Assembly (NCBI RefSeq): GCF_027580225.2
Contig: NC_073358.2
Coordinates: 32,638,501 to 32,702,500, forward strand
Source of the DNA: Misgurnus anguillicaudatus
Taxonomy: Eukaryota; Chordata; Actinopteri; Cypriniformes; Cobitidae
Length of the DNA stretch: 64,000 nt
Direction: 5' to 3'
Part shown: piece by piece, positions 34,401 to 45,139 of the stretch
Layout: the number at the start of each line of letters is the position of its first letter
How positions within the stretch are numbered: the stretch's first letter is position 1
Notes under the pieces: model-generated
Databases searched by the model: none
What the model was told of the DNA's origin: nothing
Seen by the model: only the letters and a program-made list of their open reading frames with translations
Translations under genes and position numbers: made by a program

Positions 34401-34604
34401 CAAGTTCTACAAACCACCTTAAACACACACAGCAGCTATGAATAACCCTTTAGGAAAAGTGTTTAACTCTGATGCGGTACATTTGGGTATATTTACCATC
34501 GACATGAAGACATAAGTCAAGCACGATGCAACGATAACAACGAGCAGCGCAACACATGTCCAGATAAAATGCGCTTTGGCTGTGCGTCCCCATGCCGTCT
34601 CCAT
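31442..34604 (-). CDS. TNF-superfamily ligand, TNFSF8 (CD30L)-like, four coding exons
   Basis: Exons (minus strand): 34604-34497, 34136-34103, 33507-33442 and 31878-31442. Each junction has GT donors and AG acceptors (donors GTAAAT, GTAAGTT, GTGAAAAG). Junction phases 0, 1 and 1 agree, giving 645 nt or 214 residues. The protein is a type II membrane ligand. A short N-terminal tail (METAWGRTAKAH) precedes a membrane span (FIWTCVALLVVIVASCLTYV), two short stalk exons follow, then a TNF homology domain with NGTYLFYMQANF, VDLKLHVVFNF and the C-terminal strand PFSTYITLIKWSDDW. N-glycosylation sites include NET, NGT and NFS. Weak resemblance to CD30L (the VDLKL strand, short stalk exons, lack of the TNFSF15 C-terminal pattern) and proximity to megf9 favour TNFSF8. 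TNFSF15 or a fish-specific paralogue remains possible. The ATG at 34604 is the first in frame after an upstream TAG. Introns 2 and 3 hold repeats. It would signal to a TNF receptor on immune cells. Confidence 0.85.
31982..32019. repeat. (CA/CG)n microsatellite in intron 3 of the TNFSF-like gene
   Basis: Mixed run of CACA and CACG units. Confidence 0.9.
32020..32224. repeat. Dispersed 'tagcac' MITE-like repeat, copy 1
   Basis: Phrases 'atggttctatatagcac', 'gctacacaggtac' and 'tatgattacgagccagtgaa' are shared with 55230-55400. The sequence is rich in TAGCAC/GTGCTA and shows no coding potential. Confidence 0.7.
32225..32561. repeat. Dispersed repeat, copy 2 of the family at 17005-17300
   Basis: Left portion of the element, interrupted at 32561 by the transposon at 32562-33354. 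The remainder (cacaacgtgataattaccag plus CA tract) continues at 33355-33395. Lies in intron 3 of the TNFSF-like gene. Confidence 0.8.
32562..33354 (+). mobile_element. DNA transposon remnant with THAP-like fragment
   Basis: The ends AGAGGGTATGCACATGACGT and its partner ACGTCAATGCATTCCCTCT are inverted over about 22 bases. AT lies on each side (32560-32561 and 33355-33356), a possible 2-bp target duplication. The plus-strand open frame at 32686-32877 has YAIDCTNRL, SYRFTDC and RWVDKLL. These resemble a degraded THAP DNA-binding domain (C-x4-C NR ... HRF ... W) whose first Cys is now Tyr. THAP-bearing ISL2EU- or P-like elements are candidates. The insertion splits an older dispersed repeat inside intron 3 of the TNFSF-like gene. 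Confidence 0.65.
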
Positions 34605-34984
34605 GCCTGTTTCGCAAGATGCTGAAACAACCGCAGTCTCAGACTGGAAATGCGTTTTGTAGATTCCGGATGAAGTAGTCGACTGTATGAAATATGAGTC
34701 TCCCACGCAATCAATGCTACGCTAACTCAGCATCACTTAAGGGTTAGACGAGGGTGGATGCCCTCAAGGTTACTTTAGAAATATGGATTTCATTAGATCT
34801 ACATTTCACTGATTTCTAAACATGATTAAGTCTCTTTAGGCATCTCTTTCTGTTAGAGTCATGAGGAAAAATAATGCATCAGTTCAGTTCTGTTTGTTTG
34901 GTTACATTAACCCAGGAAAATGTTTATATTTGATGGTTTAAAATAACTTAGCATTTTTCAAAGTGTATTTATAGAAATCTGAAT

Positions 34985-35850
34985 AAAGTTTGTGGTTGTT
35001 CTTGCATCAGATTACTCATACACTCTATAAAAAGCTGTTTTTTTTTCAATGTTTGGTTGGGTAAAATATGGACAAACTTAACTGTTGGGTTAAATTAACC
35101 CCAGACATTGTTTTATTTGACCCAATAATGGATTAAAACAACCCATCATAGGTTAAATTGCATCCCAATGTTGGGTTGAAAATAACAGCATTTTTTGAGC
35201 AAATCTCATCAAAGTTTGTGAATGTTCTTGCATCAGATTACTCATACACTCTATAAAAAGCTGTTTTTTCAATGTTTGGTTGGGTAAAATATGGACAAAC
35301 TTAACTGTTGGGTTAAATTAACCCCAGACAATGTTTATATTTGACCCAATAATGGATTAAAACAACCCATCATAGGTTAAATTTAGTGCTGGGCAAAGAT
35401 TAATCGCATACAAAATAAAAGTGTATTTTTGCATAATATATATGTCTGTGCTGTGTGTAATTATTATTTATATACAAATACACACCCATTCATGTATGTA
35501 TTTAAGAAACATTAACACGTGTATAAATATTTATTTCTAGTTTTATATATTCTATATTATATATATAAAAAATAAGGGATATATAAATAAAAATGTTCTG
35601 AAATGTATATATGTATGTGTCTGTGTTTTAATATACATAATAATTACACACAGCACAGACATATATATTATGCAAAAATACACTTTTATTTTGTATGCAA
35701 TTAATCGCGATTAATCTTTGCCCAGCACTAGTTAAATTACAACCCAATGTTGGGTTGAAAATAACACAGCATTTTTTTGAGCAAATCTCATCAAAGTTTG
35801 TGAATGATCTTGCATCGGATTACTCATACACTCTATAAAAAGAAGGGTTT
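34985..35850. repeat. Tandem repeat, about 235-bp unit, three copies, one split by a MITE
   Basis: The phrase 'gattactcatacactctata' recurs at about 35009, 35237 and 35819. Each copy continues with 'tttggttgggtaaaatatgg' and 'actgttgggttaaattaacc'; the third is weaker and partial. 'caatgttgggttgaaaataac' closes units one and two. The spacing between copies two and three is enlarged by the insertion at 35384-35730. Confidence 0.85.
35384..35730. mobile_element. Palindromic hAT-type MITE with 8-bp target duplication
   Basis: The ends TAGTGCTGGGCAAAGATTAA and TTAATCTTTGCCCAGCACTA are exact inverted repeats. GTTAAATT flanks both sides (35376-35383 and 35731-35738). The interior is also largely self-complementary (aaaataaaagtgtatttttg versus caaaaatacacttttatttt). 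347 bp with no coding capacity. An 8-bp duplication and TAGTG-type ends fit hAT transposase mobilisation. Confidence 0.9.
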
Positions 35851-37552
35851 TTTTAGTGTTTGGTTGGGTAAAACATGGACAAACTAAACTGTTGGTTTAA
35901 ATTAATCTAGAAAATGCCCCTGTTTGACCCAAACCATTGGCTGAAACAACACATTTACACATTTTGCAGATGCTTTTATCCAAAGCTATTTGACAAAATT
36001 TCTGGGATTTTGACAAAACACAGATTTTTGTAGTGTATGGGATAAAACAGATGCTATAGAAAGATGTTGGTATGGTTGTTGGATGGAGCCCATTAATGTT
36101 GTAGAAAGGTCTAAGTTTAATCATGAAAGGCCTTTACTTTTTTAAAGGCCGCAGTCGGTCGCAAGAAACCCCTTACATTAAGGTCTTCTCAACTTCAAAG
36201 ATTTACCTATGATGCCACAAGTTAAAATGTTTCACCCTTTTTTGTTCACATGGATGTCCATGTCTCTAGGCCCCAAAAGACCACGAGCCCTTTAGAGACC
36301 ACCTTTAGCGAGGTATTTTCCCACACTAATGTTTACTGGAAGGCATAAGATATATCTATGATCAATCGTACAAACAAGGTCACCACATGTATATACATGT
36401 GCACATATTGGGTGTGGGTGTTAGCAGAAGCATCAGCAAGTGTTTATGCACTGTGCATGTTAAGTTCTGCTTGGCACATTAGGGACATGCAACCTGAAGC
36501 TTACTGTTGATTCAGACACCGATTATGTTTTTCCGGTGATTTTTGGGGTGTTTAAAATATGACTCATATTTAAAGGTTACTTTATTTACAAGACTAACAA
36601 GTTTTATTTCCTAAAGAGGGCCATTTCCCAGATTATATCAAAGCAAAAATAAGTGCCCGCAAACGTCTTCCATTTTGAAGGCTTATAGGACTCTGTGTTG
36701 CCACAATGACATCAAATTCCACTCGTCAGCAGTCTGTTGGCTAAGCATTGCTGATTTCCGGTATGTCTTCAGATTAATTTAAACAGGTGAAAAAAACTTA
36801 AGCTGATGCAAAACAAGGATTTAAGACTCTTATTACTGATTTACTAAATATTAAGTAACTGAGTAGTTTCATCATTTTAAAGAATAACCTGAGGATAAGC
36901 TTCGTTATTGGGAATGACAAAGTACATTAAAGAAGGAAGTGTGTGGGTGAGGTCTTTTATATGTGTACAGCATGTTGCCAAGTATTTAAACAGTCAGATT
37001 ATCCAGTGGTTCAAACAAGCCTTTTGTTTCCATGTTCACAGTATTTTTTGGAATTGAGAATGATCTCAGCAGCATCTCTTTCTCTGTGTCATGGCAATAG
37101 TATTTACAGGAAAACCATAGAGGCATAGGAATGATTATCACAGTTATTTTCCACTAAAATTGCTCTCCAATAGCAAAATGGAAATTTGTAGTAACAACTG
37201 GGAAAAGAGAGCAGTGACAGTTTATTACCATTTTTCCCATGGTGAACCTGTCTTTATCTGTTTTTTCCACAATAAATTTAGCAAAATCCATATCATTTTG
37301 AAATCATATTCCCATGGCATTTCCAAAGGAGACTTTATATCTGAGGAAACGGGTCAAAGTGCAAGAGTGAAATTACATAAAACCTCTTTTATTGGTTTCA
37401 AAGGTTAATTTTTCTATTAAAAAATAATTAATCTCTATATAAACGATCTATGAGAACAACAACAGGAAACATCCTCTTATGTCCTCAAAACCTTCATGAT
37501 CCAGTTTATTTCCCACAATTATTGTATACTATTAAATTGATATTTACTAAAT
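35851..37552. other. No gene recognised
   Basis: Open frames are short and lack domains. No splice-bounded coding exon was recognised. Confidence 0.45.
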
Positions 37553-37765
37553 CAGTGCTTTCCAATCCTGGTCCTCGAGGACCCCTTCCCAGAAAGTTTA
37601 AATATGTCTTCTTATTTAAAACACCTGATTCAACTCATCAGCCTCCTTTCAAAATGGTTAACATGTCTCCCTAACAAGCTGATAAGTTAATCAGGTGTGT
37701 CAAATAATGAGACATCCAAAACATTCTGGCAGGGGGTCCCCGAGGACCAGGACCGGGAAACACTG
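37553..37765. mobile_element. hAT-like MITE
   Basis: The ends CAGTGCTTTCCAATCCTGGT and its partner ACCAGGACCGGGAAACACTG are inverted and extend inward through 'cctcgaggacccc' and 'ggggtccccgagg'. 213 bp. CAGTG termini are typical of hAT elements. A target duplication is not clear. Confidence 0.8.
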
Positions 37766-38258
37766 TAATACAAGACAATACTGACAGATGCCTGGCAATA
37801 CTGGCAATACTGACAGATGCCTGAAGAAGACATTTAGTTCTGAAAATTGTTTTGTTTTTAATTTTGTGTACATATTTCCTCTATTTTCTGTTTAAAAAGA
37901 GTGAAAATAAATATGAATGGACATTAAAACTTTGCCAAAACAAAAAAGGTGTGACTTTTGAACCGTACTGGATATTTGCTCATGTGGCAAGTAGTCGTGT
38001 AAGTGGGATGCTGTACAGCCAGTCGGTTGTTATTGATCAACCTTTTGGGATTTATTCTTTAATAACAACTGGTTAGCTGTACATTATAAAACATTTTCTG
38101 TCTGCGTTTGTGTCAGAAAATGTGGTTTTTCCACAAACGAGGTAGAACTAAATTTTCTTTTTTTTTAAGGAAATTAGTCAGTGAAGAGGTTTCTAAACTT
38201 GTTAAACTTTTATTTACACTGTTACCATATGTTTAAACAAAGTTTTTAAACCTGTTTA
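37766..38258. other. No gene recognised
   Basis: A short duplication 'tactgacagatgcctg' occurs at 37779 and 37808. Otherwise nothing is identified. Confidence 0.4.
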
Positions 38259-38407
38259 CACTGTAAAAAGTGAAAGTTGTATCCACTGGAATTACTTCAA
38301 TTGGTAACACTTAAACAATGTAAGCTTTTTCAACTTAAACTTTTCACTTAAAAAGTTACCAATTGAAGTAACTTTTTAAGTTAATCCAACTTTCACCTTT
38401 TACAGTG
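38259..38407. mobile_element. Palindromic MITE, CACTGTAAAAAGTGAAAGTTG ends, copy 1
   Basis: The left end 'cactgtaaaaagtgaaagtt' pairs with the right end 'aactttcaccttttacagtg'. Inside, 'acttcaattggtaac' pairs with 'gttaccaattgaagt'. Confidence 0.85.
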
Positions 38408-39890
38408 CAGTTTAACTTGTATATGTTCTAGCAATTAAACAGGACTTTATGCTATATAGCTAGCTTTGTATCAAAATAGCTTGGTTTGTAGTTATTATTT
38501 ATATTTTCTATGTGTTTATGATGTTTTAATAATCATTTTCGTAAAATTTGAGTTTTTATGAATGCAGTCAACACTGTCAAAATTCTGCATCGATAAGACC
38601 TTGATGACCCTTTTTTATAAATCATACATTGAGTCTGTACTAACATTTTCAGCAGTCTGCTGGTATGGAAATCTCACTGTTAAGGCCAAAACCCAGAGGA
38701 CTTGACAATTAATCGTTTTGAGTCTAGTTTAATCAGTGTTTAGTTTATCTTGCTTGTGTTTCCTTTTGCCCCCTCGTGGGTTTTGTTTTTCTGTTTTATA
38801 CATAAAGTCCAGTGTTTTTCTATTTCTTCATTTCAAATCAGACTTTACTAGTTCAGGAGACAGGTGTAGAGTTTATTTTTATGGAAACTTAAGCCAGACT
38901 AAAAGTTATGCACTAATATAATGACTCAGATCCTGTTACCTCTCATACTTATTTGAACGACCCCTTATTAAGATACCAAGAAGGTGTGGGTGGTTGCAGG
39001 AACACTCCACCTCTGACCTTTGAGAAGTATATAACGTAAAGACGAGAACCTTTAAGTAGGTGGGGGGCTTTTATATTTATACCCCACTGGATTGTTTTTC
39101 AGGATCAGCTAAAAAGCATTAGTTAACACTATAACTGGTAAGTGCAAATGGCAGATGTCAGATGTGTCAATTTGTTCATATTATCAGTCATTATGAAAAT
39201 GTGACTCAATAACAAGCTATCTGTACAAATAGAGACATGCAGTAGGACGTACTGTATATGAAAACAGATGTGTGTGGTCTATATTTGTGTTAAGAAATCA
39301 AAGAGTTATGCATAGGCGGCATTTAAACAAACGTGGGCAAAAACCTGTCTCGTCTGACGGAGATAAATTAACAAAGCCGAACAAGAATATAATAAATCGC
39401 AATCTCCAAGTGTCAACCATGGCAAATATTCGTCATACAGTATTAACATATTGCATCATTTCATCATTGTTTCCTAATGCAGCTTTAAGTGCTATATAAA
39501 GGATGATGAATATTTGAAATTCTTCAACTCAGCAGCCGTTCGCACATGTTTAATGTTCCCAAAATGATTCTTGGTGTGGGTGATCTCATCAGAAACACGT
39601 GGTTCACAAATGAAAGTGATGATTATAAAGGAGAAGACAGAAACTGATGTGAGCAATATAGTTTCATTTGTAAATGTGAAAACGGAGTACAGTCATGTTT
39701 TAACCTTTGCTTGATATTTGTGCTCTCACTAAAGTAACACGAAAATATAGTATATGGCAAATTAAACTGTAAAGATATGTTTTAATGTTATCATTTTTTA
39801 ATGGTATATCAGTTATTTATTAAAAACTTTAATTTACAATTTGGCAAGCTCAATATTGTTCATTGCCTATTCTACACAGAAAATAATGTA
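38408..39890. other. No confirmed gene; possible promoter and first exon near 39027-39139
   Basis: No protein-coding exon was recognised. On the plus strand a TATA-like stretch (TTATATTTATA, about 39070-39080) is followed by about 60 bases and a strong donor-like site CTG/GTAAGT at about 39137-39143. That could be a noncoding first exon, but no partner coding exon was found. Confidence 0.3.
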
Positions 39891-40040
39891 TATAGAGGTA
39901 CAAAAGTTGTCACTGGGGCGGTACCTCAAAAGTTACACTTTTTATACCTAAATGATACATATTGGCACCTCAAAAGTACGTATAAATGGTACCTATTTGG
40001 ACCTTCTTAAAAGGTACCATCCCAATGACAACGTTTCTAC
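39891..40040. mobile_element. Palindromic MITE, GTTGTCACTGGGGC family, copy 1
   Basis: 'agttgtcactggggcggtac' near 39904 pairs with 'ggtaccatcccaatgacaac' near 40012. A second copy lies at 44885-45058. Confidence 0.75.
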
Positions 40041-40054
40041 TTGTGTATTTTATA

Positions 40055-40263
40055 CACTGTAAAAAGTAAAAGTTGGATCTACTTAAAAATAACTTCAACT
40101 GGTACACCTACATTTTTTTATCAAATTTAAGTGTAAAATTTAAGATGAACAAACTTTTAAAAATACTTTATTTGGTAACACCTAAAATGTTTTTTCACTT
40201 AAAGTAAGAAAATTACCAACTGAAGTCATTTTTAACTACATCCAACTTTCACTTTTTCCAGGG
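40055..40263. mobile_element. Palindromic MITE, CACTGTAAAAAGT family, copy 2
   Basis: Left end 'cactgtaaaaagtaaaagtt' and right end 'aactttcactttttccaggg' pair. Same family as 38259-38407, more diverged. Confidence 0.8.
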
Positions 40264-41200
40264 TATTGAATAAATTGACCACATGTTAAGCAACATCAGA
40301 AAAATATTTGACTTAACAGTGGGATTTCTCTTGCTAACCAAATCTATAAATAATGTCTTTGTGACTAAGAATTTCTCAAAAAGAAGTTTGTAATGTTGTC
40401 TGTGCTGTTTTTGATCAATAAATGACATCAACATTCATGGAAATAGTCATTCATATAATTCTGCCTGTGCACAGTAAATGTATACAATGCAGAATATTCA
40501 CTTTATTGAAAGCACTTCTTGCTTTTAAAGGCTAGTTTACACTTAATTAGTGTCATTCAAACCAAAACAGAGATTCCTAAAGAGCTGTTTTGTTTATTTC
40601 TGGTTACAGTGGGAGCTGACTGTGACCACCTCAAGCGTGTTTTTGAATAGTATTGACCTGTGCCACTTCTCATATGCCTGAAGTGCATTGTTGACTCAGT
40701 TTAGGATTTTTGCTTTTAAATAATGAAACAACAGTGATATTGTTTGCATACGCACTTAGGCTAAATAAAGAGGCACAGATCTTTATCAAATAATGCTTTA
40801 TGTTTCATTTGTCATACTAAAACCTTCAGGAAACTATGACTATATGGCATGAATGAAATTTATTTTTTTTTAGAAAGCTTCCGTGTCCTTTTAAAGTTCA
40901 TGAGAATGCGGTCACAATTCACTTCCACTGTAACTAACAAAACATTGCTTTTGAAAAATCTTAGCTTTAGGCAAGACAAGGCAAGTTTATTTATAAAGGA
41001 CATTTGGTTTATTTCAGTTAGTGCTTAACATAGAAATAATTCATTAGAGAAGGAAAATTTACCTAAAAAAAGATATATCTCAATTAAAACCTTTCTTTAT
41101 TTCATTTCTGTTCAAATAACGGCATGAGGGTGATTTAAAAATGACAATTTATTTAATTTGGGGATGTACTACACTTTTAAGTGCAAATTAAACTCTTGAT
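40264..41200. other. No gene recognised
   Basis: AT-rich, short open frames only. The final 8 bases (41193-41200, CTCTTGAT) are the left target duplication of the hAT-like composite. Confidence 0.45.
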
Positions 41201-41639
41201 TAGGGCTGGGTATCGGTTCAGATGTTCCAGATCGACTCGATTTAGATTCACAAGCTATCAAATCTATTCAATTTCTATTTTCGGTTTGATTCCGATTCTC
41301 GGGCCGATGTTTATGCTCGGTCCTCGGTTCAACTCAATGAATATAGATTATATAGAATATTATATTATATTATATTATTAGGCTGGGTATCGATTCAGAT
41401 GCTCTGGATCGATTCGATTTCTATTTCCATTTCGATTCCGATTCTCAAGCCGATGTTTATACTCGGTTCTCGATTCAACTCAAATCAATATAGATTATAT
41501 AGAATATTATATTATTAGGGCTGGGTATCCATTCAGATGTTCTGGATCGATTCGATTTCAATTCTCGGTTTGATTCCGATTCTCGGGGCGATTTTTATAC
41601 TCTGTTCTCGATTCAACTCAATGAATATAGATTATATAC

Positions 41640-41825
41640 ACTCTTAAGAAAAATGGATCTATATAGTACCAAATAAGGTTTTTTCGGCTTGTAACAATAG
41701 CAGCACCCTTTTTGGTACTATATAGAACCCTTTTTAGATGGTTCTATATAGAACCTTGCCTTAAAAAGTGCTACATAGAACCTCAGTGGTGCTATAAAGA
41801 ACCCTTTCATTTATCAGCAGTCAGG
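41640..41825. repeat. Probable MITE nested in the hAT-like composite
   Basis: 'acactcttaagaaaaatgga' at 41638 opens a stretch with 'atatagtacc', 'ggtactatatagaaccc', 'gttctatatagaacc' and 'gctataaagaaccc', typical of a common fish MITE related to the copies near 32090 and 55230. Its far end is unclear. Confidence 0.5.
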
Positions 41826-42926
41826 AGGATTATTTTTGTTAATATATATATTTTTTATTTATAGCACTTTATAAGGTTTAACAGTTTAAAAAACAGAACT
41901 TCAAGACATCAGAAAAATACTTTTATTTTCACTTTTTCATTACATGATCATACAATAATAAATATGTGCATTCAAATCACAATCAAAATAAATAAATGAA
42001 TTATTATGCAAATATAACAAATCATTACTCAAAAGAGATATGGATGTTAAATAACAGCTTCAATATTAAATAAATTAACAATAAAATTTGGCAAAGACAA
42101 TAACTCTAAATAGACAACAATTACATGAAATCATGACATATGCCATATAAAATGATGCAAATGATAATGAATACTGAACATTACCATATTATGACATTAC
42201 ATTCAGATGTAAACACTTTAGCACAAACAGATAGACAGCATAGAATACAAATGAATGGGATGTTAATAATACATTACTAACTGTAAAAATAAAAGTCAAT
42301 AGGATTGTGTCAATGTTTGTAAAAGCTAACAAAAAGTCCATATTTAGTTTGCTGGATCATTGTACAGTACATACTCCAATACTCCATCCAATGTTCTTTG
42401 TTTTGTGGCAGTGACATTGAATATTTAGTAAGATAAGAGTAAGATAAGAAATGGTCTGCTGTTGTCATGTTCATCTTGAGATGCAGGCAGCGATTACCAC
42501 AGATTCCCATCACCTGGCTGTGGTCATCTTCATACAAGGTTGAGCATCAGGCCGAACAAGATTTGGATCTGTTGATCATGGGTGAAAGGATAAAACATGG
42601 AGAGAAAAAGTTAATATTAGCCTGGAGTTTGCTTACATACTGTATGTAAAACATGATTTGACAGAAGTTTTAATATGATTCTGGAAAAGTTACCTCTTTT
42701 GTCAGTAAATATGTGAATGGTTGGTGAAAGATTTATTCATAAACCATTGTTATCAAGCCAATGGCCAGCCTGCCGCTATTCAACTTTTTTGAGCTGTGAT
42801 CCACCTACAACATAACAAAAATAATAATAAGTAATTCTGCTATTACAAGTAAATGTGCCACAAGAACACACACACAAAATCTAACATCTCCAAAATGTTT
42901 AAACAGTAAATAAGTATTATTATTTT

Positions 42927-43589
42927 AAAGGGATAGTTCGGCCAAAAACGATATTAAACCCATGATTTACTCACCCCCAAGCTGTCCGAGTTGCATATGT
43001 CCATCTTTTTCAGACAAACACATTTTCGGATATTTTAGAAAATATTTTAGATCTTTCTGTTCATTAAATTAACGTTATAAACTACCTTCCGGTAGCGCCG
43101 CCATTTTGGAGTGATGCGCATTCAGGATGAGATCTCACGCAGCGTACAGAGTTTCTCTGCTGCTGCTCTGTGCCCCCGCCCTCCGAATTTGTCATACGTC
43201 ACTAAGAAAAGTGCGTACACTACGCTAATACCCTCTCCTGAGTCTAAGATGGCGGCGCTACCGGAAGGTAGTTTATAATGTTAATAACATTTTAAATATG
43301 GATATTTCTACAACAACACCGCACGGATTACCCACAGAAGACCTTTGTTTATCATCCTGGAGCCGTTTGGATTTAATTTGTGAAGGATGGACGCACTTTT
43401 TTGGACTTGAAGGTCGTGGACTATTGCTGGACCCCCTAACACCACATTCAATGAACAGAAAGATCTAAAATACCTTCCAAAATATCCGAAAATGTGCTCG
43501 TCCGAAAAACGACGGACACACGCAACTCGGACAGCCCGGGGGCGAGCAAATCATGGGTCCAACATCGTTTCTGGCCGAACTATCCCTTT
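42927..43589. mobile_element. Foldback MITE, AAAGGGATAGTTCGGCC ends
   Basis: The ends AAAGGGATAGTTCGGCCAAA and GGCCGAACTATCCCTTT are inverted. Pairing continues inward (atgatttactcacccccaag versus cgggggcgagcaaatcat). A long inner stem pairs 'aaactaccttccggtagcgc' near 43079 with 'gcgctaccggaaggtagttt' near 43254. No coding potential. Confidence 0.85.
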
Positions 43590-44238
43590 AATGTCAGCAT
43601 TGAAAGAAACATGCACACATCACCTTTAAAAACAGGATGTGTCTCTCATCAACCGGTCATACGCACTGCCTTCACTCGCAGCAAGATTACATCACATACA
43701 AAAACTCTGAAATATCAATTAAAAAAACACGTTGTACCACATTCTTTTGATAATTAGTTTAATAAACTTCATGTTCTGTACAATATACATGTATATGCTT
43801 TTTAACACTTTAAGAAATCATTATCCTAAGTCATTGTTTTAAACGGCCACGTTTAAAAAAAAAACAATTAATCGAAAAATAGATTTTTTTGCCCAGCCCT
43901 ATATATTATATTATAATATTATATATATTATATTATATTAGAATATAGACTGAATGAATAAATGACAGGCTCGCCTCTCGCTCCTTGGTAACATCGCGCA
44001 AGGCAAAAAAGAGGGTGACATCTAGTGGAGAAGACTAGTAATTAGATAAACGTTAATCTTACGTTCAATGTTTGCGAAAATAAATATGGAAAAAAATCCA
44101 TTCGTGGCCTTTGAGAATCGATTTTGAATCGAGCACGTAAAAAAAAAACAATTAATCGAAAAATCTATTTTTTTGCCCAGCCCTACTCTTGATACAGTAT
44201 CTGACTTGAAAACTTTTTTGCAAAATCCATTTATTACT

Positions 44239-44813
44239 TGTGACCCTGGAACACAGTCATAAGTAGCATGGGTATAGCCAACAATACATTGTATGGGCAA
44301 AAAAGTAAAAAGTTATAAATAAGTAAAGATCATGTTCCATGAAGATATTTTGTACATTTCCTACTCTAAATATATAAAACAAATGTACTTATCATTAGTA
44401 ATGTGTTGGTAAGGACTTCGTTTACACAACGGTGTAAATTTAAAGGTGATTTTCTCAATATTTTGAAATTTTGTACCCTTATATTTTAAAAAAGTTGTAT
44501 CTTGGCCAAATACTGTTATCCTATCCTAACAAACCATACACTGAAAAAAATGATTCATTCAATTTACTTAATGTTTTAAGGTAAGTGGTCGCAATCAATA
44601 TATTTAAGCTAGTTAAACAAAAGTTTTTTGTTTTGTTTTTCTAATTTTTTTGTTTAAATGTAGCTTAAATAAATTGATTGCGACCACTTACCTTAAAAAA
44701 TGTAGTACATTTTTTTTCAGTTTACAGTACTTTAATGGAAAGCTTATTTATTCAACTTGTATAAATGATGTATAAATCTCAATTTAAAGAGTTGTTTGTG
44801 CTCCAGGGTCACA
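44239..44813. mobile_element. MITE with TGTGACCCTGGA ends and a nested palindrome
   Basis: TGTGACCCTGGA (44239) pairs with TCCAGGGTCACA (44802). Internal phrases 'aaagatcatgttccatgaag' and 'tcctaacaaaccataca' are shared with the copy at 52690-52980. A smaller palindromic insertion lies at about 44540-44722 ('aaggtaagtggtcgcaatca' versus 'tgattgcgaccacttacctt'). Confidence 0.8.
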
Positions 44814-44884
44814 TTTCTCCCTCGAAAGCACCCAGTACAAGTGATTGTGTACAGTACAGTCAGAAAAAAATAGTCTAAAATGGT

Positions 44885-45058
44885 TTCTAGTTGTCACTGG
44901 GGCAGTACCTTTTCAAAGTAAGATTAAGCGAAACCTAAAGAGTTCATATAAGTACATCAGAGGTACATACCAAAAAGTGCATATTACTACTACCCTCTGT
45001 TCCTAAATGGCACATATTAGGACCTTTTTAAAGGGTACTGCCCCAGTGACAGCTAGGA
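44885..45058. mobile_element. Palindromic MITE, GTTGTCACTGGGGC family, copy 2
   Basis: 'ctagttgtcactggggcagt' pairs with 'actgccccagtgacagctag'. Confidence 0.85.
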
Positions 45059-45139
45059 AACTTTATTTCTGACAAGTTTACCCCGTGCGCCCTCTGCATC
45101 TCACAAAACAGAAACAACAAGTAACACAGATTACTAAAA

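Larger units (their letters stand above)
41201..44185. mobile_element. hAT-like composite element with perfect 8-bp target duplication
   Basis: The left end TAGGGCTGGGTATCGGTTCA and the right end ...TTTTTTTGCCCAGCCCTA form inverted termini. CTCTTGAT flanks both sides (41193-41200 and 44186-44193). The total is 2985 bp. The left end sequence is present three times in tandem (41201, about 41381, about 41517) with the block 'atagattatatagaatatta' between copies. The right end is present twice (about 43850-43903 and 44130-44185, sharing 'caattaatcgaaaaat'). No transposase was recognised. The 42927-43589 MITE lies inside. It behaves as one transposed unit despite duplicated ends. Confidence 0.8.

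Noticed and set aside
34517..34714. Longer N-terminus for the TNFSF-like protein (frames starting at 34706 or 34714)
   Set aside because: Those starts are GTG and TTG, not ATG. In the coding frame an upstream TAG is followed by no ATG until 34604. A further upstream exon cannot be excluded.
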